This document shows, piece by piece, positions 1 through 7,255 of a stretch of DNA of 37,380 nucleotides (within the stretch, counting starts at the first letter, position 1; the number at the start of each line of letters is the position of its first letter). The notes under the pieces are model-generated. The model saw only the letters and a list, made by a program, of their open reading frames with translations. It was not told the origin of the DNA and did not search any database. The position numbers were made by a program, and so were the translations under genes. Source of the stretch: Betaproteobacteria bacterium RIFCSPLOWO2_02_FULL_63_19 (GTDB taxonomy: Bacteria > Pseudomonadota > Gammaproteobacteria > Burkholderiales > SG8-39); NCBI GenBank assembly GCA_001770415.1, contig MEQX01000005.1:33095-70474 (forward strand), given 5' to 3'.

Positions 1-913
1 TCGAGGCCAGGTTGAACGATTCAGCGAGTTCGGGGGTGATTTCCTGGGCCTCGACGCCAATCCAGCCCCGCGTAACGCTGCCGCTTGCGATGATCTGTTC
101 CATCACCTGTTTGGCTGTCGATACCGGGATCGCAAATCCGATCCCGAGAGATCCGCCGGAACGTGAGTAGATTGCCGTATTGATACCGATCAAGTTGCCG
201 GCCGCATCCGTGAGCGCACCACCCGAATTGCCCGGGTTGATCGCGGCATCGGTCTGAATGAAGTTCTCATAGGTGTTGATTTGAAGCCCGGTGCGGCCCA
301 GCGCGGAAACAATGCCCATGGTCACCGTCTGTCCGACGCCGAAGGGATTGCCGATCGCAAGCACCACGTCACCTACCTTCACGCCGTCGGCTCTGCCAAA
401 CGTGATGGCGGGTAGGTTCGCCTCGTCTATCTGCAGAACGGCCAGATCCGTCTCCTGATCCGTGCCGATAGCCTTGGCGCGCAGCTTGCGTCCGTCCGCG
501 AGGGCCACCTCGATTTCATCTGCTGCCTCGACGACATGGTGATTCGTGAGAATGTAGCCACGCGTGCTGACGATGACCCCCGATCCGAGTCCCAGTGCTC
601 TTTGCGATTCGTCAGGGGCGCCGTCACCAAAGAAACGCCGGAACAGGGGATCGCTGAAAAACGGGTGCTGCGGAACCTTGACGTCCTTGCGGGTCAATAT
701 GCTGACAACCGCCGGGGCGGCCTTGTGTACCGCGTCGCTGTAGGACGTGGCTCGCATTGCCGGCGACGGAACCCGAGAAGTCTGCGTGAATTCAACCACC
801 TGGCGCCCCTGAGGGCGGGAAGGCAACCACTCGGGTTTCAGTGTCGTGACGACGAAAAGCAGCGCGAGCGCAATGGTGGCGGTTTGCGCGAAGGTAAGCC
901 AGAGTCTGCGCAT
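1..913 (-). CDS. DegS/AlgW-type trypsin-like serine endopeptidase, C-terminus cut by window edge
   Basis: This is a periplasmic, membrane-anchored HtrA-family protease for envelope quality control or regulated proteolysis. Translating the minus strand from the ATG at 913-911 gives an N-terminal hydrophobic anchor (about residues 4-25), then a trypsin-like domain. The catalytic triad is visible: His126 in TNHHVV, Asp156 in TDLAVLQ and Ser230 in GNSGG. The 30 and 74 residue spacings match the DegS pattern. The frame is open to base 1, where the first PDZ residues begin (RGWIGVEAQEITPEL), so the rest of the PDZ domain lies outside. No clear Shine-Dalgarno precedes the start, but no other methionine fits. 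A gene of this type often lies beside petABC in betaproteobacteria. The single uncleaved-looking anchor favours a DegS/AlgW type over a soluble DegP/DegQ type. Confidence 0.9.
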   Translation of the reverse strand, partial: MRRLWLTFAQTATIALALLFVVTTLKPEWLPSRPQGRQVVEFTQTSRVPSPAMRATSYSDAVHKAAPAVVSILTRKDVKVPQHPFFSDPLFRRFFGDGAPDESQRALGLGSGVIVSTRGYILTNHHVVEAADEIEVALADGRKLRAKAIGTDQETDLAVLQIDEANLPAITFGRADGVKVGDVVLAIGNPFGVGQTVTMGIVSALGRTGLQINTYENFIQTDAAINPGNSGGALTDAAGNLIGINTAIYSRSGGSLGIGFAIPVSTAKQVMEQIIASGSVTRGWIGVEAQEITPELAESFNLAS

Positions 914-1146
914 GAGTTTTAGGGAGGGTTGCCGTTGTTTGACCGAAGGTACATCAAAACTAATGGGGGCAGTGCGGACCGAACTCAAGGTGCAGCGTCA
1001 TGGCAGTGGGACCGTCGCGGTCACGCGGGTCCGTGCGCGATGTGGCGCCACCGGAATGCGCTGCCGGAGTGGACGCGGTCCCAAGTTGCGCTTCCCGGGG
1101 CGACTCGATGCGGAACCATGAAATGTCAATTAAATCATTTAGTTAG

Positions 1147-1161
1147 GCCAATTAATTTGGC
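1147..1161. promoter_or_regulatory. Inverted repeat overlapping the petABC -35 element
   Basis: The sequence GCCAA-TTAAT-TTGGC has perfect 5-bp arms around a 5-base centre. Its right arm overlaps the proposed -35 hexamer at 1157-1162. The position would suit a repressor or activator operator controlling petABC. The arms are short, so chance is possible and no regulator is identified. Confidence 0.35.
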
Positions 1162-1186
1162 TCGCGGCGGGTGTTGTTGATATAAT
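1157..1186 (+). promoter_or_regulatory. Sigma70-type promoter for petABC
   Basis: A perfect -10 hexamer TATAAT lies at 1181-1186. A -35 candidate TTGGCT lies at 1157-1162, with an 18-bp spacer. Transcription would start near 1193, giving a leader of about 55 bases before the petA ATG at 1247. Confidence 0.65.
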
Positions 1187-1246
1187 GCACCGCTTTTGCG
1201 TCAGGTCTTCCCACCGGCGGACGGTTTCCCAAGGGGTTTCCAGGCA

Positions 1247-1846
1247 ATGAGTGATAAACCGGATGTCAATAAGGCGCGACGTACCCTTTTGATCGCCACA
1301 GGGTGTGCCGGCGGGGCGGCGACGGTCGCCGCTGCGGTTCCGTTTGTAGCGTCGATGATGCCTTCGGAACGTGCCAAGGCCATTGGTGCTCCGATCGAAG
1401 CTGACATCAGTTATCTCGCTCCCGGCGAAATAATGCGGGTTGAATGGCGAGGGCAGCCGGTGTGGATCGTACACCGGACCAAGGAAATGCTCGAGGGCGT
1501 CAAGGCCAGCGACCCGAAGGTTGCCGACCCGAACAGCGAGCGCAAGCCTTCAGAACTGACGCCGGAGTATGCGCGCAACGAATTTCGCTCGATAAAACCC
1601 GAGTATCTCGTTGTCGTGGGCATTTGTACGCACCTAGGGTGCTCGCCATCGGACCGTCTGAAGGCGCAGCCCGAGCCCTTTGACCCGGACTGGAGAGGCG
1701 GGTTCTACTGTCCCTGCCATGGTTCACTGTTCGACCTGGCCGGACGCGTCTACAAGAACAAGCCGGCGCCCGACAATCTGATGGTGCCGCCGTACAGCTA
1801 CCTGTCCGACACCAAGCTGCTCATCGGCGAAGACGAGAAGGCGTAA
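1247..1846 (+). CDS. petA: Ubiquinol-cytochrome c reductase, Rieske iron-sulfur subunit
   Basis: This is the Rieske [2Fe-2S] subunit of cytochrome bc1; it takes an electron from ubiquinol at the Qo site and passes it to cytochrome c1. The 199-residue product starts MSDKPDVNKARR. A twin-arginine segment (Arg11-Arg12) before a hydrophobic anchor suits Tat-dependent insertion. Both Rieske boxes are intact: CTHLGC (Cys127, His129, Cys132) and CPCHGS (Cys155, Cys157, His158). Cys127, His129, Cys155 and His158 bind the cluster, and Cys132-Cys157 form the usual disulfide. I chose the ATG at 1247 over an upstream TTG because it gives the normal N-terminus and has a purine-rich AAGGGG upstream. petB follows after 3 bases. 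Confidence 0.97.
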   Translation: MSDKPDVNKARRTLLIATGCAGGAATVAAAVPFVASMMPSERAKAIGAPIEADISYLAPGEIMRVEWRGQPVWIVHRTKEMLEGVKASDPKVADPNSERKPSELTPEYARNEFRSIKPEYLVVVGICTHLGCSPSDRLKAQPEPFDPDWRGGFYCPCHGSLFDLAGRVYKNKPAPDNLMVPPYSYLSDTKLLIGEDEKA

Positions 1847-1849
1847 TCC

Positions 1850-3127
1850 ATGGCCGCCACCGACAAACAGCCGATAAGCTTCGCCGGTCCCTTCAACGGT
1901 ATATTGACCTGGGTCGACGCGCGCTATCCGCTCATGTCGACGATCAAGGCACATCTGAGCGAGTATTACGCGCCGAAGAATTTCAACGTCTGGTATTACT
2001 TCGGTTCGCTGGCGCTGCTGGTGTTCGTGCTTCAAATCCTGACCGGCATTTTCCTCACCATGCATTACAAGCCGGACGCGAACCTGGCGTTCGCCTCCGT
2101 CGAGTACATCATGCGTGACGTGCCCTGGGGCTGGCTGATTCGCTATATGCACTCCACCGGGGCCTCGGCGTTTTTCATCTGCGTCTATCTGCACATGTTC
2201 CGCGGTCTTCTCTATGGATCGTACCGCAGGCCCCGGGAGCTGTTGTGGATATTCGGCATGCTCATCTTTTTATGCCTGATGGCGGAGGCGTTTTTCGGCT
2301 ACCTGCTGCCGTGGGGACAGATGTCGTACTGGGGCGCTCAGGTGATCGTGAACCTGTTTGCGGCGATCCCGTTCATCGGGCCGGACCTGGCGATATGGAT
2401 CCGGGGCGACTACGTGGTGTCGGACGCCACGCTCAACCGCTTCTTTGCCTTTCACGTCATCGCAATTCCATTCGTGCTGGCCGGACTGGTGGCTGCCCAC
2501 CTGCTCGCGCTGCACGAAGTCGGATCGAACAACCCGGATGGAATTGAAATCAAGGACAACAAGGATCCTAAAACCGGCATTCCGCTCGACGGCATTCCAT
2601 TCCATCCCTATTACACGGTGAAGGATGTTTTCGGCGTGGCCGTCTTCATGTTCGTCTTCGCAATTATCGTGTTCTTCGCGCCCGAATTAGGGGGCTATTT
2701 CCTCGAGTACAACAATTTCATCGCGGCCGATCCCTTGAGGACGCCGCAGCACATTGCGCCGGTGTGGTATTTCACGCCCTATTACTCGATACTGCGATCG
2801 ATCACGATCAACTTCCTTTGGGTCGATGCGAAAGTGTGGGGAGTGATCGCGATGGGCATTTCGGTGATCATCTTCTCCCTGCTCCCCTGGCTGGACCGGA
2901 GTCCGGCGAAGTCGATCCGGTACCGGGGTCCGATCTACAAGAGCGCGCTGGCCATTTTTGTCGTCTGCTTCATTATCCTCGGCTATCTCGGCACGCAATC
3001 GGTGACCGAGGGTAGAACATTGGTCGCGCAGATCTGCACGGTCCTGTATTTTCTGTTCTTCCTGCTGATGCCGTGGTACTCGTCCCTCGACAAATGCAAG
3101 CCCGAACCTGATCGGGTGACCAAATGA
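1850..3127 (+). CDS. petB: Ubiquinol-cytochrome c reductase, cytochrome b
   Basis: This is the 425-residue membrane core of cytochrome bc1, carrying hemes bL and bH and both quinone sites. It has the expected hydrophobic helices. Heme-ligand histidines are seen in the helix B segment (RYMHSTGA, YLHMFRG) and the helix D segment (FAFHVIAI, AAHLLALHEVG). The Qo motif reads PVWY instead of the more common PEWY, a variant known in beta- and gammaproteobacteria and therefore not a defect. Length is normal for a bacterial cytochrome b with eight helices. The gene lies 3 bases after petA, and its TGA overlaps the petC ATG (ATGA), so translation is probably coupled. Confidence 0.98.
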   Translation: MAATDKQPISFAGPFNGILTWVDARYPLMSTIKAHLSEYYAPKNFNVWYYFGSLALLVFVLQILTGIFLTMHYKPDANLAFASVEYIMRDVPWGWLIRYMHSTGASAFFICVYLHMFRGLLYGSYRRPRELLWIFGMLIFLCLMAEAFFGYLLPWGQMSYWGAQVIVNLFAAIPFIGPDLAIWIRGDYVVSDATLNRFFAFHVIAIPFVLAGLVAAHLLALHEVGSNNPDGIEIKDNKDPKTGIPLDGIPFHPYYTVKDVFGVAVFMFVFAIIVFFAPELGGYFLEYNNFIAADPLRTPQHIAPVWYFTPYYSILRSITINFLWVDAKVWGVIAMGISVIIFSLLPWLDRSPAKSIRYRGPIYKSALAIFVVCFIILGYLGTQSVTEGRTLVAQICTVLYFLFFLLMPWYSSLDKCKPEPDRVTK

Positions 3128-3912
3128 TCAAGGGTTTCCTCAGGGCGGCTGCGCACGCGGCGGTGGGCCTTGCGATGCCTTTGGTCCTCGCCGTATCGCC
3201 CGTTGCCTGGTCATCGGAGGGCAATATCAGCATTGAGTCGGCTCCCATCGACGTACGGGATGCGGCAAGCCTGCAGGCCGGGGCGCGCACGTTCGTGAAT
3301 TACTGCCTCAACTGCCACAGCGCCTCGTTGATGCGATACAACCGGCTTCGAGACATCGGTCTTACCGACCAGCAGATCAAGGACAACCTGATGTTTACCG
3401 CCGACAAGGTCGGCGAGATGATGACGATCGCGATGAAACCCAAGGACGCCGCGGACTGGTTCGGGCCCGCGCCCGACCTGTCGCTGATCGCGCGCTCCCG
3501 CGGTTCCGACTGGCTTTGGAGTTATTTTCGCGGCTTCTATCGCGACCCGGCCAGCCCGACCGGCTGGAACAACACGGTATTCCCGGGAGTCGGCATGCCG
3601 CACGTGCTCTGGCAACTCCAGGGCGACAGGGTGATGATCGAGGAGGTGAGCAGGGACGTGGAGGGCCGGCCGGTTAAGGACCGGCACGGCAACGTGATCA
3701 AGAGCGTCAGGTTCGAGACTACCGCGCGGGGCACCCTCACGAAGGTGCAGTACGACACCGTGGTACGCGATCTGGTCAATTTCATGACCTGGATGGCCGA
3801 GCCCAACCAGGTGCTGCGCAGGCAGGTCGGGATCTGGGTACTTTTTGTCCTGGCGATCCTGGTGGCGCTGAGTTATGCGCTCTATAGGGAGTTCTGGAGG
3901 GACGTTCACTAG
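3124..3912 (+). CDS. petC: Ubiquinol-cytochrome c reductase, cytochrome c1
   Basis: This is the 262-residue cytochrome c1 subunit, which accepts electrons from the Rieske protein and passes them to soluble or membrane c-type cytochromes. A signal peptide (about residues 1-31) directs it to the periplasm. The heme c attachment motif CLNCH is at Cys61-Cys64-His65. A likely axial methionine is Met158 in GVGMPH. A C-terminal membrane anchor (about residues 235-256, IWVLFVLAILVALSYAL) ends in the charged tail REFWRDVH. The start overlaps the end of petB by 4 bases. An intrinsic terminator lies just downstream, so petABC looks like a closed operon. Confidence 0.97.
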   Translation: MIKGFLRAAAHAAVGLAMPLVLAVSPVAWSSEGNISIESAPIDVRDAASLQAGARTFVNYCLNCHSASLMRYNRLRDIGLTDQQIKDNLMFTADKVGEMMTIAMKPKDAADWFGPAPDLSLIARSRGSDWLWSYFRGFYRDPASPTGWNNTVFPGVGMPHVLWQLQGDRVMIEEVSRDVEGRPVKDRHGNVIKSVRFETTARGTLTKVQYDTVVRDLVNFMTWMAEPNQVLRRQVGIWVLFVLAILVALSYALYREFWRDVH

Positions 3913-3922
3913 CAGCAGCCAC

Positions 3923-3961
3923 CGCAGCGCAGGTGCCGCCTTGGATAGCGCTGCGCTTTTT
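3923..3961 (+). terminator. Intrinsic terminator after petABC
   Basis: CGCAGCGC (3923-3930) pairs perfectly with GCGCTGCG (3948-3955) around a 17-base loop that may fold further. A T-run (CTTTTTCTTCT) follows from 3956. The element sits just after the petC stop, where petABC transcription should end before sspA. Confidence 0.65.
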
Positions 3962-4021
3962 CTTCTGCCGCGTCCTCCAGTTATTTTGAAGCACAACCCT
4001 GATGGCAAAAGGTAACACGCC

Positions 4022-4621
4022 ATGATGAACCTATATTCCGGAACGACCTGCCCGTTTTCGCAGCGCTGTCGCATCGTGCTCTATGAAAAGGGCATGGACT
4101 TTCAGATCATCGACGTGGACATGTACAACATTCCCGAGGATATAGCGGTCATGAACCCGTACAACCGGCTGCCGGTGCTGGTTGAGAGGGATCTCGTTCT
4201 GTACGAGTCCAACATCATCAACGAGTACATCGACGAGCGCTTCCCGCATCCGCAGCTGATGCCCGCGGACCCGGTGATGCGGGCCCGCGCGCGGCTGTTC
4301 CTGTTTCAATTCGAGGTGGAACTGTTCAGTCAGATCGACGTGCTCGAGCGCGGCACCCAGAAGCAGCAGGAACGTGCGCGCCAGCACGTGTCGGACCGCC
4401 TAACGCAGATGGTTCCCGTATTCGCCAAGCAGAAACACATGCTGGGTGAGGAGTTTTCGATGCTTGATGTCGCCATCTCGCCGCTGTTATGGCGATTGAG
4501 CTACTACGGGATCTCGCTGCCCAAATCGGCTTCGCCGCTGATGAAATACGCCGAGCGACTGTTTTCGCGCGCGGCGTTCATCGAGGCGCTGACGCCTTCG
4601 GAAAAGGTAATGCGCAAGTGA
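4022..4621 (+). CDS. sspA: Stringent starvation protein A (GST-fold RNA polymerase-associated protein)
   Basis: SspA binds RNA polymerase and alters promoter choice under starvation or acid stress. The 199-residue product has an N-terminal thioredoxin-like GST domain (MNLYSGTTCPFSQRCRIVL; cis-proline region NRLPVLVERDLVLYESNIINEYID) and an alpha-helical C-terminal domain, as usual for the family. GST-family catalytic function is not expected. Tandem ATGs (4022 and 4025) leave a one-residue ambiguity; a purine-rich AAAAGG lies about 10 bases upstream. It follows the petABC terminator and precedes sspB, a conserved gene order. Confidence 0.95.
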   Translation: MMNLYSGTTCPFSQRCRIVLYEKGMDFQIIDVDMYNIPEDIAVMNPYNRLPVLVERDLVLYESNIINEYIDERFPHPQLMPADPVMRARARLFLFQFEVELFSQIDVLERGTQKQQERARQHVSDRLTQMVPVFAKQKHMLGEEFSMLDVAISPLLWRLSYYGISLPKSASPLMKYAERLFSRAAFIEALTPSEKVMRK

Positions 4622-4704
4622 CGCAAAGCCTGGGCGCGCATCATTCCGAATGAATCGATCGTGCGTCGAAAGGCGCTCGCACGCTGACCGGGAATTCCCG
4701 ACTT

Positions 4705-5130
4705 ATGTCCGAGCCCACCTCCACCAAACCTTATCTGCTGCGGGCGATATTCGAGTGGTGCGTGGATAGCGGCTTTACGCCCTATATCTCGGTCTTGATC
4801 GACTCGCAGACACGAGTGCCCATGGAGTACGCAAAGGACGGAGAGATCGTGCTGAACATCGGACCGCTCGCCACCTCGCACCTCCTGATGGGGAACGAGT
4901 TCATCGAGTGCACGGCCCGGTTTTCGGGGGTCGCGCGGGAGTTGTTGATTCCCGTGGCGGCAGTCACCGCGATCTATGCGCGCGAGAACGGGCAGGGCAT
5001 GTCTTTCCCTGCCGAAACCCACGACAGCCCGCCGCAGCCGCAAAAACCCGATCGGGAGGCCACATCGGCAGACGGGCCCGAACCGCCCAAGCCTTCCGGC
5101 GGCAGACCGACCTTGCGCCGAATCAAATAG
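4705..5130 (+). CDS. sspB: ClpXP protease specificity-enhancing factor SspB
   Basis: SspB is a cytoplasmic adaptor that delivers ssrA-tagged and other substrates to ClpXP. The 141-residue product has the conserved N-terminal substrate-binding domain (KPYLLRAIFEWCVDSGFTPYISV, about residues 7-110). An acidic/proline-rich flexible linker follows. The C-terminal ClpX-docking peptide ends GGRPTLRRIK, closely matching the family's XB motif. It is 83 bases downstream of sspA, as in many beta- and gammaproteobacteria. The ribosome-binding region contains a 12-bp palindrome (CGGGAATTCCCG, 4689-4700) instead of a strong Shine-Dalgarno; I cannot show that this matters. Confidence 0.95.
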   Translation: MSEPTSTKPYLLRAIFEWCVDSGFTPYISVLIDSQTRVPMEYAKDGEIVLNIGPLATSHLLMGNEFIECTARFSGVARELLIPVAAVTAIYARENGQGMSFPAETHDSPPQPQKPDREATSADGPEPPKPSGGRPTLRRIK

Positions 5131-5291
5131 TCTCGGTCGAACGAGTTGAAAGCAGGGACGCCGACTTGCCTAAACGCCCTGCCCTTCACGCTTGGGGGCA
5201 TCGATACTTAGATCACCGAGAGCGCGAAAGTCCTGAAGGCATTAGGGTCTTTTGCGTTTGCTTTTCGTGTCGGAGCGTAAGCATGCAGCGC

Positions 5292-5320
5292 TTTTCACTG
5301 GGGTGGCCAGCCTGTAGAAT
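5292..5320 (+). promoter_or_regulatory. Sigma70-type promoter for the korCAB operon
   Basis: A -35 candidate TTTTCA (5292-5297) and a -10 candidate TAGAAT (5315-5320) are separated by 17 bp. This would start transcription near 5327, about 95 bases upstream of korC. The rest of the 5131-5422 gap shows no gene; the leader is GC-rich and could fold, but I see no known riboswitch. Confidence 0.5.
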
Positions 5321-5422
5321 CCGCCATCTTCGTGCGTTGGTGTGACGGCCTCCGCGCTTGGTGTTCCAGCGAAGCACGCGGTGCGCACGAGGCGAGAAAG
5401 GCGCGGGAACGATTGCCCTTAG

Positions 5423-7255
5423 ATGGGAGTGGTATTGAAGCCTACAGACATTTCTTCACCGGATTACTTCCATAAGGTTGTCGATTGCCAGTGGGCTTGT
5501 CCGACCCACACGCCGGTTCCCGAATACATTCGAATGATCGCTGCAGGCCGCTACAGTGACGCCTACATGGTCAACTGGAAGTCGAATGTCTTTCCGGGAA
5601 TTCTGGGTCGAACCTGCGATCGCCCGTGCGAGCCTGCGTGCCGCCGCGGCCGTGTGGAAAAGGAACCGGTCGCCATTTGTCGCCTGAAGCGTGTTGCGGC
5701 CGATTACAAGAACGATATACGCGAGCGGCTGCCATCGATACCGAAACAGAAGAACGGCAAGCGCGTTGCGCTGGTCGGTGCGGGACCCGCATCGCTTACC
5801 GTCGCCCGGGACCTTGCCCCACTCGGCTATCACATCGTGATCTACGATGGCGACCCTTATGCCGGCGGGATGATGCGCTCGCAGATACCGAAATTCCGCC
5901 TGCCCGATACGGTGCTCGACGAGGAAGTGGGTTACATCCTCGGCATGGGTATCGAGACGCGGTTCGGCGAGCGCGTCGAGAGCATCAAGGCGCTCCTCAG
6001 TGCAAAGGGGAAGAGCGCCTACGACGCGATTTTCGTAGGCTGTGGCGCGCCGCGCGGGCGTGATCTGGATGTTCCAGGGCGAAAAGAGGCCGCGGGCAAC
6101 ATTCATCTTGGTATCGACTGGCTGGCGAGCGTCTCCTTCGGCCACACGACGCGGATCGGCAAACGAGTTCTCGTGCTGGGCGGTGGCAATACCGCGATGG
6201 ACTGCTGTCGGTCGGCGAAGCGACTGGGGGGTGAAGACGTCAGGGTCGTGGTGCGATCCGGGTTCGAGGAGATGAAGGCTTCTCCCTGGGAAAAGGAGGA
6301 TGCCGCGCACGAGGGCATCCCGATATTCAACTATATGGTGCCCAAGTCAGTTACCCACGAAAACGGGCACGTCACTGGCATGATGTTCGAGAAGGTCAGG
6401 GCGGAATACGACGAGAAACGCCGGCGTAGCCTGATCCCCACGGGCGAACCTGATGTCTATATGGAGTGCGACGACATATTGGTCGCGGTCGGGCAGGAGA
6501 ACGCGTTTCCTTGGATCGAGCATGACGTCGGCATCGAGTTCGACCGCTGGGGACTGCCGGTGCTTGATCCCGCGACGCTGCAGTCGACGGTCGCGAACGT
6601 GTTTTTCGGCGGCGACGCCGCATTCGGCCCGAAGAACATCATCTGGGCGGTGGCACACGGCCACGCCGCCGCGATTTCAATCGACAAGCTGTGCCACGGC
6701 GAGGACGTGCGCGAGCGCCCCGCACCCTTTTGGAACCTCATGTCGCAGAAGATGGGCATACACGAGTGGAGTTACGACAACCAGGTCTCGCTCGACGAGC
6801 GCTATCGTGTTCCGATCAAGGACAACAAAGTTTCGCTCAAGGACATCAGGATCGAAGTCGAAAACGGCTACGATCCTGCGCTCGCGCTCGCCGAGGCCGA
6901 GCGCTGCCTGAACTGCGATGTGCAGACGGTGTTTTCGTCCAAGTTGTGCATCGAGTGCGACGCCTGCGTCGACATCTGCCCGATGGACTGCATCACGTTC
7001 ACTCGCGAAGGCGATGAAAACGACCTCCGAGGCCGCCTGAACGCGCCGGCGAACAACGCCAGCCAGGACCTCTACGTATCCGGAGTGCTGAAGACGGGCC
7101 GCATCATGGTCAAGGACGAGGACGTCTGCCTGCACTGCAGTCTTTGCGCCGAACGCTGTCCCACCGGCGCATGGGACATGCAGAAATTCCTGTTGCAAAT
7201 GACTGACGCGGGGCCAGCATGCCGCAGCCGATCCAAAGAATTAACGACTTCGTAA
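5423..7255 (+). CDS. korC: KorC-like FAD/NAD(P)-binding iron-sulfur flavoprotein (GltD-like domain plus C-terminal ferredoxin)
   Basis: This 610-residue protein probably moves electrons between the KorAB oxidoreductase and NADP(H). The N-terminus has cysteines typical of GltD/NfnB-like proteins (DCQWACP, GRTCDRPCEPACRRG). A two-nucleotide-binding flavoprotein fold follows (VALVGAGPASLTVA; second Rossmann site VLVLGGGNTAMDCCRSAKRLGG). The C-terminal ferredoxin region has CLNC (Cys495, Cys498) and two [4Fe-4S] motifs: Cys509-512-515-519 and Cys569-572-575-579. Automatic annotation would call it glutamate synthase small subunit, but there is no gltB here and korAB follow directly. Subunit sizes of about 610, 613 and 351 residues fit the three-subunit 2-oxoglutarate:NADP+ oxidoreductase known from Azoarcus. 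The Shine-Dalgarno is weak, so the start could shift slightly. Confidence 0.8.
   Translation: MGVVLKPTDISSPDYFHKVVDCQWACPTHTPVPEYIRMIAAGRYSDAYMVNWKSNVFPGILGRTCDRPCEPACRRGRVEKEPVAICRLKRVAADYKNDIRERLPSIPKQKNGKRVALVGAGPASLTVARDLAPLGYHIVIYDGDPYAGGMMRSQIPKFRLPDTVLDEEVGYILGMGIETRFGERVESIKALLSAKGKSAYDAIFVGCGAPRGRDLDVPGRKEAAGNIHLGIDWLASVSFGHTTRIGKRVLVLGGGNTAMDCCRSAKRLGGEDVRVVVRSGFEEMKASPWEKEDAAHEGIPIFNYMVPKSVTHENGHVTGMMFEKVRAEYDEKRRRSLIPTGEPDVYMECDDILVAVGQENAFPWIEHDVGIEFDRWGLPVLDPATLQSTVANVFFGGDAAFGPKNIIWAVAHGHAAAISIDKLCHGEDVRERPAPFWNLMSQKMGIHEWSYDNQVSLDERYRVPIKDNKVSLKDIRIEVENGYDPALALAEAERCLNCDVQTVFSSKLCIECDACVDICPMDCITFTREGDENDLRGRLNAPANNASQDLYVSGVLKTGRIMVKDEDVCLHCSLCAERCPTGAWDMQKFLLQMTDAGPACRSRSKELTTS

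Larger units (their letters stand above)
914..1246. other. Divergent intergenic region between protease gene and petA
   Basis: About 330 bases separate the divergent protease gene and petA. I see no convincing gene here; the short frames present have no recognisable content. The right end becomes AT-rich and holds a sigma70-type promoter and an inverted repeat, listed separately. A promoter for the minus-strand protease should also be here, but I cannot place one confidently. Confidence 0.6.

Noticed and set aside
4689-4700. 12-bp palindrome CGGGAATTCCCG just before sspB
   Set aside because: Short perfect palindromes of this size occur by chance, and another (GTTGCCGGCAAC, 23722-23733) lies before the FecR-domain gene; no evidence of function.
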